Shown: positions 44,392 through 53,653 of the stretch, in pieces
How positions within the stretch are numbered: position 1 is the stretch's first letter
How the letters are laid out: each line of letters opens with the position of its first letter
From: Lutimaribacter_A marinistellae
GTDB lineage: Bacteria > Pseudomonadota > Alphaproteobacteria > Rhodobacterales > Rhodobacteraceae
NCBI RefSeq assembly: GCF_042648365.1
Contig: NZ_JBHRXI010000016.1
Coordinates: 464,813 to 528,812, forward strand
Direction: 5' to 3'
Length of the DNA: 64,000 nucleotides
Translations under genes and position numbers: made by a program
The notes under the pieces: generated by a model
Database searches by the model: none
What the model was told of the DNA's origin: nothing
The model's input: only the letters and a program-made list of their open reading frames with translations

Positions 44392-46686
44392 TCAGGCAGG
44401 TGACAGAGTGATAATCTCTTCGGTCACGGCATCAACCGCGATTTGGCTGTAGGCGAGCGGGACGTATTGGCCCTCTGCCCAGAGCGGTGCGAGATCGTCC
44501 AGATGTGATGTGCCTTGTAGCCCCGACTGGCCGGGCGCGTTAATCCAGACGCTGTTATCCCAGGCACCGACATCAATGACCATGCGCACCGAGGCACCGA
44601 CGCGGACGCGGTAGTCGGACGCTTCGTAGTGCGCCAGCATAATGGATGTGCTGCTTCCTCCTTTTGGCCAGGGCCCAAGAGAAAGCTCTGGCAGCGCATG
44701 ATCGAAGTAACCTTGATGCAATTGGCCCCACGCCCAGTTTTCCGCGGGGCCAAAGCGAGCTTTGGCTTCTTCATGAGCGCGCCGCAACGTGTCCGACAGA
44801 AACGCCTCGCGGTCTGCCTGTGTCGAAAGCCCTGCGCGATCGGTCAGTTTGGGGTGTTGGCCTTCGAGCAATGCGGTGATCACCGGGATGTTTCCCGGAA
44901 CGAGGTAGCGGCGCAATGCGTCGTCTGGTGCGATACGCTTCAGTAGTGCGGGGCGCAGGTGCGAGGAAAGCCAGAGCTCAAAAAGCAACGCGGGCGCGGA
45001 TTGTGCTTGGGATCTTCCATCCCAGTCGCGCAGTATATCGGCTCCGGTGACATCGTCGGGCAAAAGCGCGATCAGGCGCGGCGCGAAGGGAGAAAACGTA
45101 TCTGTCTGCAAGGCGCAGCTGCTGGCCACGTCGTGCCCGCCAGAACCCGCGGCAAGCGCTTCGGCAATGCGGGCGGCACGCAAGTCTTCGAACCACTCAT
45201 GGCCCACCGTCACGTCAGCGGGCCATTCTTCGGGCAGGTTCATCTCGTTCGCGGAACACACGAAGCCCGCCTCGGGCGCGTCGAGGCAGGGCAGGTCGGC
45301 GGCCGTGATGAACCCCTGCCATTCAAAGCGCCCGTCACCTGCGGCGGGAACCAGGCCGCGCCAGCCTGTTCGACGAGGCACAAAGCCTGCAGCCTGCCAG
45401 CCGAAATCGCCGTCGGTGTCCGCATAGACAAGGTTTACAGTGGGCGCGCCCCAGCGCGTGGCGTCTTGCTTGAATTGATCGAAACTCCGCGCGCGCATGG
45501 TCGCAAGGCTGGCCAGATACGGGGCTGTGCCTGGCTCGGAAAATACGGTGCGAACGGCAACGGCGCGGTTTGCGTCCCGCCAAACCACGGGCCCGTGGCG
45601 GGTGAAAGACAGGTCCAGTACCTGATCGGGATGGCCGCGCACTTCGAAGCTCTCCGTCTCGCTGCGCATCTCTTCCCACCTGTCCTGATAGCGGTAGTGG
45701 TCAGGGCGGTCCGGGTCGGTATCATAGACCATGACATCTTCCTGATCGGCGCAGAAGATCGTCAGGCTAAAGGCGGCATGACCGTTGTGACCTGCCATTA
45801 TGCCGGGAGATGATGGCTCGCCCGCGCCGATGATGTCGAGCCCGGGGGCGGTCATATGCACCATGTAGCGCAGCGACGGGGCGGCATGGGCGCGGTGCGG
45901 GTCGCTTGCCATGATGGGACGCCCGGATGCTGTGTGCCTGCCGGAAATGACCCAGTTGTTCGAACCTTCGATGGCGATCGACCGGATCACGGTTTTGGCG
46001 GCGTTGACCTGCGACCAGCGAGGCGCGTCCTCCAAAGATGCGGCCAGTCGTTCAGGCGAGAAGCTGACCGGTGCCATGGCCAGATCGAGGACGGCGAGCG
46101 CGTCGGCGGGAAGGTCCGAGCCTGCGTTGAGCTGCCACTCTGCCGGATCCACCGATGGATTGAGCGGCGCGCGCAAAAGATCGGTTTCGGCATCGGCCCG
46201 TGCGAGAACCTTCGCGCGCGCCAGTTCCGAGGCCGCGTTGCGCACGAGGCAATGCGTGCGGATACGCACTACATCCTCGGGCGCCCAGTGTTCGGGCGCC
46301 GTGCTCATTCGATCGAATTCCTCTGGAAGAGGCATACGCCCTGCGATGACCTCGTCGATCGCAGCGTTGATGCCATTCGCGAAAGCGGTGCAAGTCTCCT
46401 GCGTGTCTTCGCAATAGGCGGACCACTCGGCCTCCATCGGACCACGATAGAGAAACAGACGCGCCGCGCGATCCTGCATCAGGTAGCCTGGGCCAAAATC
46501 GGCTGCCAGCCGCCCCAGGCCGCGCTTTCGCCAAAGATCTATTTGCCAGAGCCGGTCACGCGCGGCGTTGAAGCCTTGCGTGAAAAATGCGTCGTGAACC
46601 GATTGGGCGCGGATATGCGGAAGACCCCACCGGTCAACGTGAATGCTTGCGGGCGCACGCAGGCCGCTCAGATCAAAGTTCGCCAT
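44392..46686 (-). CDS. penicillin acylase (S45) family Ntn-hydrolase
   Basis: A 764-residue precursor of the penicillin-acylase family. The early block GLPHIRAQSVHDAFFTQGF and RDRLWQIDLWRKRGLGRLA are standard. The autocleavage site is before Ser242 in IEGSNNWVISG, which becomes the N-terminal nucleophile of the beta subunit; GHNGHAAF supplies an oxyanion-type Asn. Relatives cleave amides such as beta-lactam side chains, acyl-homoserine lactones or cyclic peptides. Unlike most members, no signal peptide is visible, so a cytoplasmic place is likely. It is divergent from the M81 gene and next to a peptide importer and two M20 enzymes, which suggests action on imported amides. Confidence 0.88.
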   Translation of the reverse strand: MANFDLSGLRAPASIHVDRWGLPHIRAQSVHDAFFTQGFNAARDRLWQIDLWRKRGLGRLAADFGPGYLMQDRAARLFLYRGPMEAEWSAYCEDTQETCTAFANGINAAIDEVIAGRMPLPEEFDRMSTAPEHWAPEDVVRIRTHCLVRNAASELARAKVLARADAETDLLRAPLNPSVDPAEWQLNAGSDLPADALAVLDLAMAPVSFSPERLAASLEDAPRWSQVNAAKTVIRSIAIEGSNNWVISGRHTASGRPIMASDPHRAHAAPSLRYMVHMTAPGLDIIGAGEPSSPGIMAGHNGHAAFSLTIFCADQEDVMVYDTDPDRPDHYRYQDRWEEMRSETESFEVRGHPDQVLDLSFTRHGPVVWRDANRAVAVRTVFSEPGTAPYLASLATMRARSFDQFKQDATRWGAPTVNLVYADTDGDFGWQAAGFVPRRTGWRGLVPAAGDGRFEWQGFITAADLPCLDAPEAGFVCSANEMNLPEEWPADVTVGHEWFEDLRAARIAEALAAGSGGHDVASSCALQTDTFSPFAPRLIALLPDDVTGADILRDWDGRSQAQSAPALLFELWLSSHLRPALLKRIAPDDALRRYLVPGNIPVITALLEGQHPKLTDRAGLSTQADREAFLSDTLRRAHEEAKARFGPAENWAWGQLHQGYFDHALPELSLGPWPKGGSSTSIMLAHYEASDYRVRVGASVRMVIDVGAWDNSVWINAPGQSGLQGTSHLDDLAPLWAEGQYVPLAYSQIAVDAVTEEIITLSPA

Positions 46687-46877
46687 CTGTCATTCCCTGA
46701 ATGCGCAATTGTCCGGTGCAAGTCTGCCGCAGGCGGGCCGGTCCCGACAAGAGCGGACGAGTTCCATTACCCGCAAGTGCGGCATTGATTTTCCCGGAGG
46801 TCATGCAAAGCTGCCGGCACGTGAAGGGCGCCTTGGCCCTCGCGTACCCGAAACTCATTCGTCAGAAGGAGCCCGGC

Positions 46878-48332
46878 ATGAAAGTACTGATCGCGGGACT
46901 TGCGACCGAAACCAACAGCTTTTCCCCTATTCCAACCGGGCGGTTGGCCTTTGAGGACAGCTTTGTCAGCCGGAAGGCGACGCAAGAAGCGCCAAACCTG
47001 TTCTCGGCTCCTCAGCATGAATGGCGTCGCTTGGCCGAGGCACGGGGCTGGGAAGTGATCGAAAGTCTTTCTGCCTTTGCTCAGCCTGCCGGGCCCACGA
47101 TCCGCGAAACCTACGAAGCCTATCGGGACGAGATCCTCGCCGATATCGAGGCCGCGCGGCCCGACATCCTGCTTCTTTCCATGCATGGTGCAATGATTGC
47201 CGAAGGGTACGACGATTGCGAGGGTGACACGCTCAAGCGGGCGCGCTCGATCCTTGGCAAGGGCGCAGTGATCGGGCTGGAGATAGACCCGCACAACCAT
47301 CTCACTGCTGATATGCTGGAGGCCGCCGACCTGATCGTGTCTTACAAGGAGTATCCGCATACTGACGGGCATTTGCGGGCGCAGGAACTTTTTGCTCTGG
47401 CCGCAGATACTGCGGAGGGCAAGATAAGGCCTGTGATGCGCGACTATGACTGCCGAATGATCGCGATGTTTCATACCACACGCGCCCCGATGCGTGGTTT
47501 CGTCGACGACATGCAGGCGCGCGAAGGCCATGGCGGTGTTTTGTCGCTCTCGCTCACCCACGGATTCCCTTGGGGGGATTGCGCGCGTGTCGGTGCGCGG
47601 ATGCTGGCCATCACCGATGGTGATGCGGCAGGGGCGGAGGCCGTGGCGCGTGAGTTCGGCGAGAAGCTGTGGAGTCTGCGGGACGAGATCTATGTCGACT
47701 GGCCGTCAATCCCCGAAGCAGTCGATCACGCGGTGGCGGCCAATGCGACACCCGTTGTGCTGGCTGACTTCGCCGACAATGCCGGAGGGGGTGCGCCGGC
47801 GGACTCGACCTTTGTGTTGCGCGACATTCTTGAGCGCGGGTTGCGCAACGTGGCCATCGGCATCTTCTGGGATCCGGTCGTTGTGCGGATGTGCCAGGAT
47901 GCGGGCGTGGGCGCGCGCATGCAGGTAAGGCTGGGCGGCAAGATCGGCGCTATGTCGGGAGATCCGCTGGATCTGATGGTGACCGTTCGGGGCGTGCGGG
48001 AAAACATGACCCAGAAGATGGGCGAAGGGCAGATGCCGATGGGCACTGGCGTTTGGCTTGAGAAAGAGGGTGTGCATATCGTTGTCAGCGACCGCAGGAC
48101 ACAGGCCTTTCATCCGATGTGCTTTACCGATCTGGGAGTTGATCTGTCCCGGATGCGCTTGATCGTCGTGAAATCGTCGCAGCATTTCCATGCGGGATTT
48201 GCTCCGATCGCGGCAGAGGTTGTCTATATCTCCGGCCCCGGTGCGATCACGCCGGATTACGCAAACATTCCTTACACGAAACGGGATCCGAACTACTGGC
48301 CCAAGGTGGCCGACCCGTTTTCAGCGCGCTGA
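46878..48332 (+). CDS. M81 family metallopeptidase (MlrC-type)
   Basis: A 484-residue protein of the MlrC family, named from microcystin breakdown. Typical segments are MKVLIAGLATETNSFSPIPT, LLSMHGAMIAEGYDDCEGD, GLEIDPHNHLTADM and YKEYPHTDGHLRA, whose Asp and His residues are the likely zinc ligands, plus SSQHFHAGFAPIA at the C-terminus. The ATG at 46878 has a strong AGAAGGAG site; the frame extends 177 bp upstream without domain support. It begins a rightward series that continues with a peptide importer and two M20 hydrolases, so it probably acts on small peptides or amides. True substrates of most MlrC relatives are unknown. Confidence 0.87.
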   Translation: MKVLIAGLATETNSFSPIPTGRLAFEDSFVSRKATQEAPNLFSAPQHEWRRLAEARGWEVIESLSAFAQPAGPTIRETYEAYRDEILADIEAARPDILLLSMHGAMIAEGYDDCEGDTLKRARSILGKGAVIGLEIDPHNHLTADMLEAADLIVSYKEYPHTDGHLRAQELFALAADTAEGKIRPVMRDYDCRMIAMFHTTRAPMRGFVDDMQAREGHGGVLSLSLTHGFPWGDCARVGARMLAITDGDAAGAEAVAREFGEKLWSLRDEIYVDWPSIPEAVDHAVAANATPVVLADFADNAGGGAPADSTFVLRDILERGLRNVAIGIFWDPVVVRMCQDAGVGARMQVRLGGKIGAMSGDPLDLMVTVRGVRENMTQKMGEGQMPMGTGVWLEKEGVHIVVSDRRTQAFHPMCFTDLGVDLSRMRLIVVKSSQHFHAGFAPIAAEVVYISGPGAITPDYANIPYTKRDPNYWPKVADPFSAR

Positions 48333-48402
48333 AATCCGCAGCGCAGGTGCCTGTTTGGATGACGTTGGGTCAATAATTTCGTTGATTTGACAACTTCATC
48401 GT

Positions 48403-48431
48403 TTGACAGGTCCGGATTGATTTCGAATAGT
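48403..48431 (+). promoter_or_regulatory. candidate sigma-70 promoter of peptide ABC operon
   Basis: TTGACA at 48403-48408, a 17-base spacer, then AATAGT at 48426-48431, about 48 bp before the binding-protein start. A second TTTGACA lies 16 bp upstream (48386-48392), giving a direct repeat that could be an alternative -35 or part of an operator. The -35 is perfect; the -10 is four of six. Confidence 0.45.
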
Positions 48432-48478
48432 TGGTCAGGCGCACAGAAGTTGCGCCAATAACCGACTGGGAGACATTA

Positions 48479-50074
48479 ATGTTCAACTCATCTCGACGCG
48501 GTGCTCTGCGGAGCGCCGTCGGTGCGATGGTTCTCAGCCTTGGGGTGGCCTTTTCGGGGCCTGCCGCTCAGGCGGAGACTGTCCTGACGGCCGTGCCGCA
48601 TTCCGACCTGAAAATCCTCGATCCGATCTGGACGACCGCCTACATCAGCCGCAACCATGGATACATGGTTTATGACACGCTTTTCGCACTGGATGCGGAG
48701 GGCAACGTTCAACCTCAGATGGTCGACACTGTGACCACGTCTGATGATGGTCTGACCGTGACGATGACACTGCGCGACGGGCTGACCTGGCACGACGGCG
48801 CCGCGGTAACTGCGGCGGACTGCGTTGCGTCGATCAACCGTTGGGGGTCGAAAGACGCCATGGGTCAGAAAATGATGAGCTTTGTCTCATCGCTCGAAGC
48901 GACGGACGACAAGACCATCACGTTCAAGCTGAATTCTCCGACCGGCCTCGTGACGCTGGCACTGGCAAAGCCAAGTTCCAACGTACCGTTCATGATGCCC
49001 GAACGCGTGGCAAATACGCCATCCTCGGAGCAGATCGCGGATTACACCGGCTCGGGTCCCTTCGTTTTCCGCGAAGACCTCTGGGAGCCGGGCACCAAGA
49101 TCGTTTACGAAAAGTTCGACGATTACATGCCGCGCGCTGAACCCGCATCGGGCCTCGCAGGGGGCAAGGTCGCCAAGGTCGACCGTGTCGAATGGCTGCC
49201 GATCCGCGATCACCAGCAGGCGGTTAACGCGCTGAAAGCGGGTGAGATCGACTATATCGAAGCAGTCCCTCACGATCTCTTGCCGCTCGTGACGGATGAT
49301 CCGAACCTGACCATTGACGATTTCAACCCGTCGGGGAACCAGTTCACCTTCCGCTTCAACGTCCTGCACCCGCCGTTCGACAATCCGAAGATGCGCCAGG
49401 CTCTGCTCTACGCCTTCAACCAGGAGGATTTCGTGCAGGCCGTCGTGGGCGATCCGGAGTATTACCAGCTCTGCAAGGCGCTGTTTGGATGCGGCATGCC
49501 GTTTGAGTCGACCGCCGGGATGGATGGCATCTTGGAGTCGAACTTTGAAAAGGCGCGCGAGCTTATCGCGGAGTCGGGCTATGATGGTGAGCCGATCCTG
49601 CTGATGCACTCGACAGACCTTGCCGTTCTGACCAACCTTGCGCCCGTCGCCAAGGATCTGATGGAAGCTGTGGGTCTGAACGTCGACATGCAGTCAATGG
49701 ACTGGCAGACACTGGTGGCACGTCGTTCAAAGCAGGACGCACCGGCAGATGGCGGGTGGAATGCCTTCATCACGTCCTGGACCACGGGCGACCTCTTCAA
49801 TCCTGTGGCATCGGCCTTCCTGAACTCCAGCTGCGAAACAGCTCTCTTTGGCTGGCCATGCGATGACAAGATCGAAGAACTGCGTGACGCTTTTGCCCGC
49901 GCCACGTCTGTCGAGGAGCAAAAGCAGATCGTCGATCAGGTTCAGCAGGCATGGTATGACTACCCGACCCATATTCACCTGGGTCAGTGGACCGGCCGTG
50001 CGGCGATGCAAAACAATGTCTCCGGGGTGCTGCCGACAGGCGCGGCCACGTTCTGGAACATCTCGAAGGACTGA
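48479..50074 (+). CDS. ABC importer substrate-binding protein, family 5 (oligopeptide/dipeptide type)
   Basis: A 531-residue SBP_bac_5 protein. The start at 48479 follows GGGAG. The N-terminus MFNSSRRGALRSAVGAM leads into a hydrophobic segment ending PAAQA; the twin arginine hints at Tat export but the motif is imperfect. The mature part has the family pattern: LKILDPIWTTAYISRNHGYM, VTMTLRDGLTWHDGAAVTA, YTGSGPFVF and NPKMRQALLYAFNQEDFV. It captures a peptide or amide in the periplasm. The next gene starts 78 bp downstream after a strong hairpin. Confidence 0.93.
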   Translation: MFNSSRRGALRSAVGAMVLSLGVAFSGPAAQAETVLTAVPHSDLKILDPIWTTAYISRNHGYMVYDTLFALDAEGNVQPQMVDTVTTSDDGLTVTMTLRDGLTWHDGAAVTAADCVASINRWGSKDAMGQKMMSFVSSLEATDDKTITFKLNSPTGLVTLALAKPSSNVPFMMPERVANTPSSEQIADYTGSGPFVFREDLWEPGTKIVYEKFDDYMPRAEPASGLAGGKVAKVDRVEWLPIRDHQQAVNALKAGEIDYIEAVPHDLLPLVTDDPNLTIDDFNPSGNQFTFRFNVLHPPFDNPKMRQALLYAFNQEDFVQAVVGDPEYYQLCKALFGCGMPFESTAGMDGILESNFEKARELIAESGYDGEPILLMHSTDLAVLTNLAPVAKDLMEAVGLNVDMQSMDWQTLVARRSKQDAPADGGWNAFITSWTTGDLFNPVASAFLNSSCETALFGWPCDDKIEELRDAFARATSVEEQKQIVDQVQQAWYDYPTHIHLGQWTGRAAMQNNVSGVLPTGAATFWNISKD

Positions 50075-50090
50075 TCGCGGTATCAGACCT

Positions 50091-50118
50091 CCGGCGGCGT
50101 GCTTGCTTGCGCCGCCGG
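50091..50118 (+). promoter_or_regulatory. intercistronic GC-rich hairpin after peptide-binding-protein gene
   Basis: CCGGCGGCG, a ten-base loop, then CGCCGCCGG form a perfect 9-bp stem 16 bp after the stop of the binding-protein gene. No T-run follows. It is placed like the hairpins at 11480-11503 and 38594-38617, suggesting control of subunit ratios. Confidence 0.65.
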
Positions 50119-50152
50119 ACCTCTCTCACTACTGACGATTGGGTGATCCGGC

Positions 50153-51094
50153 ATGGTATCTTACCTCCTGCGCCGCGTGATCGCGACCATACCGGTCATG
50201 CTGCTGGTTGCCATCTTCATCTTTCTGTTGCTGCGCCTGACCCCAGGCGACCCGGCGACGATCATCGCGGGCGACTATGCCAATGACGAACAGGTTGCCG
50301 AAATTCGCGAGAACCTGGGTCTCGACAAGCCGATCATCAGCCAGTTTTTCGTTTGGATCGGCAACATCGCACAGGGCGATTTCGGTGAGAGCTTTTTCTA
50401 CAAGAAAGATGTCAGCGAGCTGATCTCGGCGCGTTTGGAGCCGACGTTGTCGCTGTCGATCCTGACGATCATCCTTACCGTGTCGATCGCGGTGCCGCTC
50501 GGCACGCTCGCCGCCTACAAGCAGGGCAGCTGGATCGACCGGGGGATCATGGGCTTTTCCGTGCTGGGCTTTTCGCTGCCCGTCTTCGTGATCGGCTATG
50601 CGTTGATTTATCTTTTCTCGATCCAACTCGGTTGGCTGCCGGTCCAGGGCTACCAGCGCATGAGCGAGGGCTTGGGCGGTTGGCTATACCGGCTGATCCT
50701 TCCTTCCTGCGCGTTGTCAGTCGTGTTTGTGGCTTTCATCGCCCGAATGACCCGTACCAGCGTGCTGGAGGTCTTGGGAGAGGACTACGTTCGAACGGCG
50801 CGTGCCAAGGGCCAGACTGAAACCCGTGTTCTGATGCGTCACGCCCTGCGAAATGCAGCGGTGCCGATCGTGACCGTGATCGGGTTGTCCTTTGCGGTGC
50901 TTATCGGGGGTGTGGTGGTGACGGAATCAGTGTTCACCATCCCCGGCTTGGGCCTTCTGACGGTCGAGGCGGTGCTGGCCCGCGACTTTCCCACGATCCA
51001 GGCGGTTATCCTGCTATTCTCCCTGATCTACGTTCTGATCAACCTCGTCATCGATGTCAGCTATACGCTGCTAGACCCAAGGATCCGCTACTGA
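50153..51094 (+). CDS. peptide ABC importer permease (DppB/OppB type)
   Basis: A 313-residue inner-membrane permease: N-terminal LLRRVIATIPVMLLVAIFIF, the periplasmic loop with LTPGDPATIIAGDYA and ENLGLDKPIISQFFVWIGN, four further helices, and the ATPase-contact loop VLGEDYVRTARAKGQTE. Its stop overlaps the next start (TGATG). With the following permease it forms the membrane channel for the peptide-type ligand. Confidence 0.94.
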   Translation: MVSYLLRRVIATIPVMLLVAIFIFLLLRLTPGDPATIIAGDYANDEQVAEIRENLGLDKPIISQFFVWIGNIAQGDFGESFFYKKDVSELISARLEPTLSLSILTIILTVSIAVPLGTLAAYKQGSWIDRGIMGFSVLGFSLPVFVIGYALIYLFSIQLGWLPVQGYQRMSEGLGGWLYRLILPSCALSVVFVAFIARMTRTSVLEVLGEDYVRTARAKGQTETRVLMRHALRNAAVPIVTVIGLSFAVLIGGVVVTESVFTIPGLGLLTVEAVLARDFPTIQAVILLFSLIYVLINLVIDVSYTLLDPRIRY

Positions 51095-51996
51095 TGTCAG
51101 CCGCTGCGATCTCTCCCGCCCGGCAGACCCTGCGCCGGATGTTTCAGAACTCATCCGTTCTTGTCGGTGGAGCGCTGGTTCTGATTGTCGTGTTGATGGC
51201 CTTGCTTGCGCCTGCGCTTGGCACGCGTGACCCCTCTGCCATTTCGCCGAAAGACCGCAACCAGCCGCCCGGTTACGAGACAACCGTACGTGACCGCGAG
51301 ACCGGGCAGAAGGTGGCGGTTGAATACAAGCTGGGATCGGACACGCTGGGACGTGATGTCTATAGCCGCATCATCTATGGCGCGCGCATCTCCTTGATCG
51401 TTGGCTTGTCAGTTGCGACCATCGCCATCGTGATCGGCATGGCGATTGGCGTGCTCGCAGGTTACGTCCGCTGGCTTGACGGGATCATCATGCGGGTAAT
51501 GGATGGGCTGATGGCGATCCCGGCCATCCTTCTTGCCATCGCGGTCGTCTCGCTCTTCAGTGCCGGTTTGCTTAGCGTGATCATCGCGATCGTGGTGCCG
51601 GAGGTGCCACGAGTTGTGCGGCTTGTCAGGTCCATCGTGCTGTCGATCCGCGAGGAACCCTATGTCGAGGCGGCGATAACAGCAGGCACGCGAACGCCGA
51701 CCTTGTTGGTCCGGCACGTTCTGCCTAACACGATTGCGCCGCTGATCGTCCAGGGAACTTTCATCGTCGCATCCGCAATCATCGTGGAGGCGATCTTGAG
51801 CTTTCTGGGCATCGGCATCCCGCCGGAGATCCCCACCTGGGGCAACATCATGGCCGAAGGGAGGGCGGTGTTCCAACTCTATCCGCATAACATTCTTTAC
51901 CCGGGGATCATCCTTGCGATCACCGTTCTGGCGGTGAACATGTTGGGCGACGGCTTGCGCGATACGCTCGATCCGCGATTTGCGAAACGGGTATGA
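51094..51996 (+). CDS. peptide ABC importer permease (DppC/OppC type)
   Basis: A 300-residue permease with the DppC pattern: an N-terminal helix (VGGALVLIVVLMALLAPALG), a periplasmic stretch with LGSDTLGRDVYSRIIYGARI, and the loop EEPYVEAAITAGTRTP before FLGIGIPPEIPTWGNIMAEG. A start overlapping the upstream stop by one base indicates coupled translation. It is the partner of the DppB-type permease. Confidence 0.94.
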   Translation: MSAAAISPARQTLRRMFQNSSVLVGGALVLIVVLMALLAPALGTRDPSAISPKDRNQPPGYETTVRDRETGQKVAVEYKLGSDTLGRDVYSRIIYGARISLIVGLSVATIAIVIGMAIGVLAGYVRWLDGIIMRVMDGLMAIPAILLAIAVVSLFSAGLLSVIIAIVVPEVPRVVRLVRSIVLSIREEPYVEAAITAGTRTPTLLVRHVLPNTIAPLIVQGTFIVASAIIVEAILSFLGIGIPPEIPTWGNIMAEGRAVFQLYPHNILYPGIILAITVLAVNMLGDGLRDTLDPRFAKRV

Positions 51997-52006
51997 GGCC
52001 GAACGC

Positions 52007-53650
52007 ATGACAGAGCAGAACTACGTTCTTGAGGTCGATGGGCTGACCGTCAGCTTGCCGTCCAACGCTGACCGACCCAATGCCGTTGAAGGCATAAGCA
52101 TCACCGTCGCTCCGGGCGAGATCGTGTGCGTTGTAGGTGAAAGCGGGTCGGGCAAGTCTGTCACCGCGTCAGCGGTCATGGGGCTTTTGCCCAATGCGTT
52201 GAGGCCGACCGCGGGCCAGACCCTGTTGGAAGGCGAAGACACTCTGAAGGCTGACAAAGGCCGTCTGCGCGACTTGCGGGGTACCCGCATGGCGATGATC
52301 TTTCAGGAGCCGATGACGGCGCTCAACCCCGTGACGCGGGTGGGCGAACAGATTGCCGAGGTTCTGGAAATTCATACCACGATGTCGGCAGCAGAGCGCC
52401 GCCAACGCGCGATCGAGATCATGGATGCCGTGCATCTGCCGGACCCGGAGAAGATGGTGGATGCCTTTCCGCATCAACTTTCGGGCGGACAACGACAGCG
52501 CATCATGATCGCGATGGCACTGGTGCTGGACCCATCTTTGTTGATTGCGGACGAGCCGACAACCGCTTTGGATGTAACCACGCAAGCTCAGATCCTCAAA
52601 CTGATCAAGGAGATGCAGGAGCGGCGCGGCACTGGCGTGTTGTTCATCACCCATGATTTTGGCGTCGTGGCGGAAATCGCCGACCGCATTGTGGTCATGC
52701 AACATGGGCGCATCGTCGAGGCGGGGGATCGGGACGCTGTGCTGCGGCGACCCAAAGAACGCTATACGCAGATGCTCATGCAGTCTGTCCCGTCGATGAC
52801 GCCACCCGAACGCAGCGCCAAGACGAGCGAACGGGCGGTGGAAGTGTCGGCGCTGAACAAGATTTATGGACGGACCGGCTGGCTGTCGAAGGACCGCATC
52901 GTACATGCGGTGCAGGATGTAGATCTTGAAGTGCGCAAGGGTGAGACGCTGGGCATCGTTGGTGAAAGCGGCTCGGGCAAGTCCACCGTTGCACGTTGTA
53001 TCGCACGGCTGATCGATCCGACCTCGGGCTCGATCAACCTGCACGGGACCGAAATTGCGACGCTGTCCCAAGGTCAGCTTCACCCGCACCGCCGAAAGAT
53101 CCAGATCGTTTTTCAGGATCCCTATCGATCACTCAACCCGCGCCGCACGATCGGTCAATCTCTCATTGAGGCACCGATGAATTACGGCATCTCGCAGGAG
53201 CAGGCGACGCAGTCCGCGCGCGATCTGATGGAGCTTGTGGGCCTGTCTGGTGACGCGCTAGAACGCTATCCGCACCAGTTTTCCGGTGGGCAGAGGCAAA
53301 GGATTTGCATCGCCCGGGCTCTGGCAGTTGAACCAGAGGTCCTGATCGCGGACGAGGCCGTGTCAGCGCTTGATGTTTCGGTGCAGGCGCAAGTTCTGGA
53401 ACTGCTGGACGATATCCGGGTCAGGTACAATCTGGCCATGCTGTTCATTACCCATGATCTGCGCGTTGCGGCACAGATCTGTGATCGGCTGATCGTGATG
53501 CAGAAAGGTGTGGTCGTAGAGCAGGGGCCAACGCGGCGGGTCTACCAGGACCCGCAGCATGCTTATACACGCCTTTTGTTGGAAGCGGCCCCCGGCCAAG
53601 GCATGACGTTCGGGGCGGAGATCGAAGCAGCCGCCGTTCAAGGGAGTTGA
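52007..53650 (+). CDS. peptide ABC importer dual ATP-binding protein (fused DppD-DppF type)
   Basis: A 547-residue protein with two complete ABC ATPase halves. The first has Walker A GESGSGKSVT, signature LSGGQRQRIMIAMAL and DEPTTALD. The second, from about residue 280, has GESGSGKSTV, FSGGQRQRICIARAL and DEAVSALD. The Glu-to-Ala change after DE in the second half (DEAVSALD) is normal for DppF-type proteins. The ATG at 52007 was chosen over a TTG at 51980 inside the upstream gene. It powers the importer formed by the preceding three products. Fused ATPases of this sort are common in rhodobacterial peptide importers. Confidence 0.94.
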   Translation: MTEQNYVLEVDGLTVSLPSNADRPNAVEGISITVAPGEIVCVVGESGSGKSVTASAVMGLLPNALRPTAGQTLLEGEDTLKADKGRLRDLRGTRMAMIFQEPMTALNPVTRVGEQIAEVLEIHTTMSAAERRQRAIEIMDAVHLPDPEKMVDAFPHQLSGGQRQRIMIAMALVLDPSLLIADEPTTALDVTTQAQILKLIKEMQERRGTGVLFITHDFGVVAEIADRIVVMQHGRIVEAGDRDAVLRRPKERYTQMLMQSVPSMTPPERSAKTSERAVEVSALNKIYGRTGWLSKDRIVHAVQDVDLEVRKGETLGIVGESGSGKSTVARCIARLIDPTSGSINLHGTEIATLSQGQLHPHRRKIQIVFQDPYRSLNPRRTIGQSLIEAPMNYGISQEQATQSARDLMELVGLSGDALERYPHQFSGGQRQRICIARALAVEPEVLIADEAVSALDVSVQAQVLELLDDIRVRYNLAMLFITHDLRVAAQICDRLIVMQKGVVVEQGPTRRVYQDPQHAYTRLLLEAAPGQGMTFGAEIEAAAVQGS

Positions 53651-53653
53651 GAA

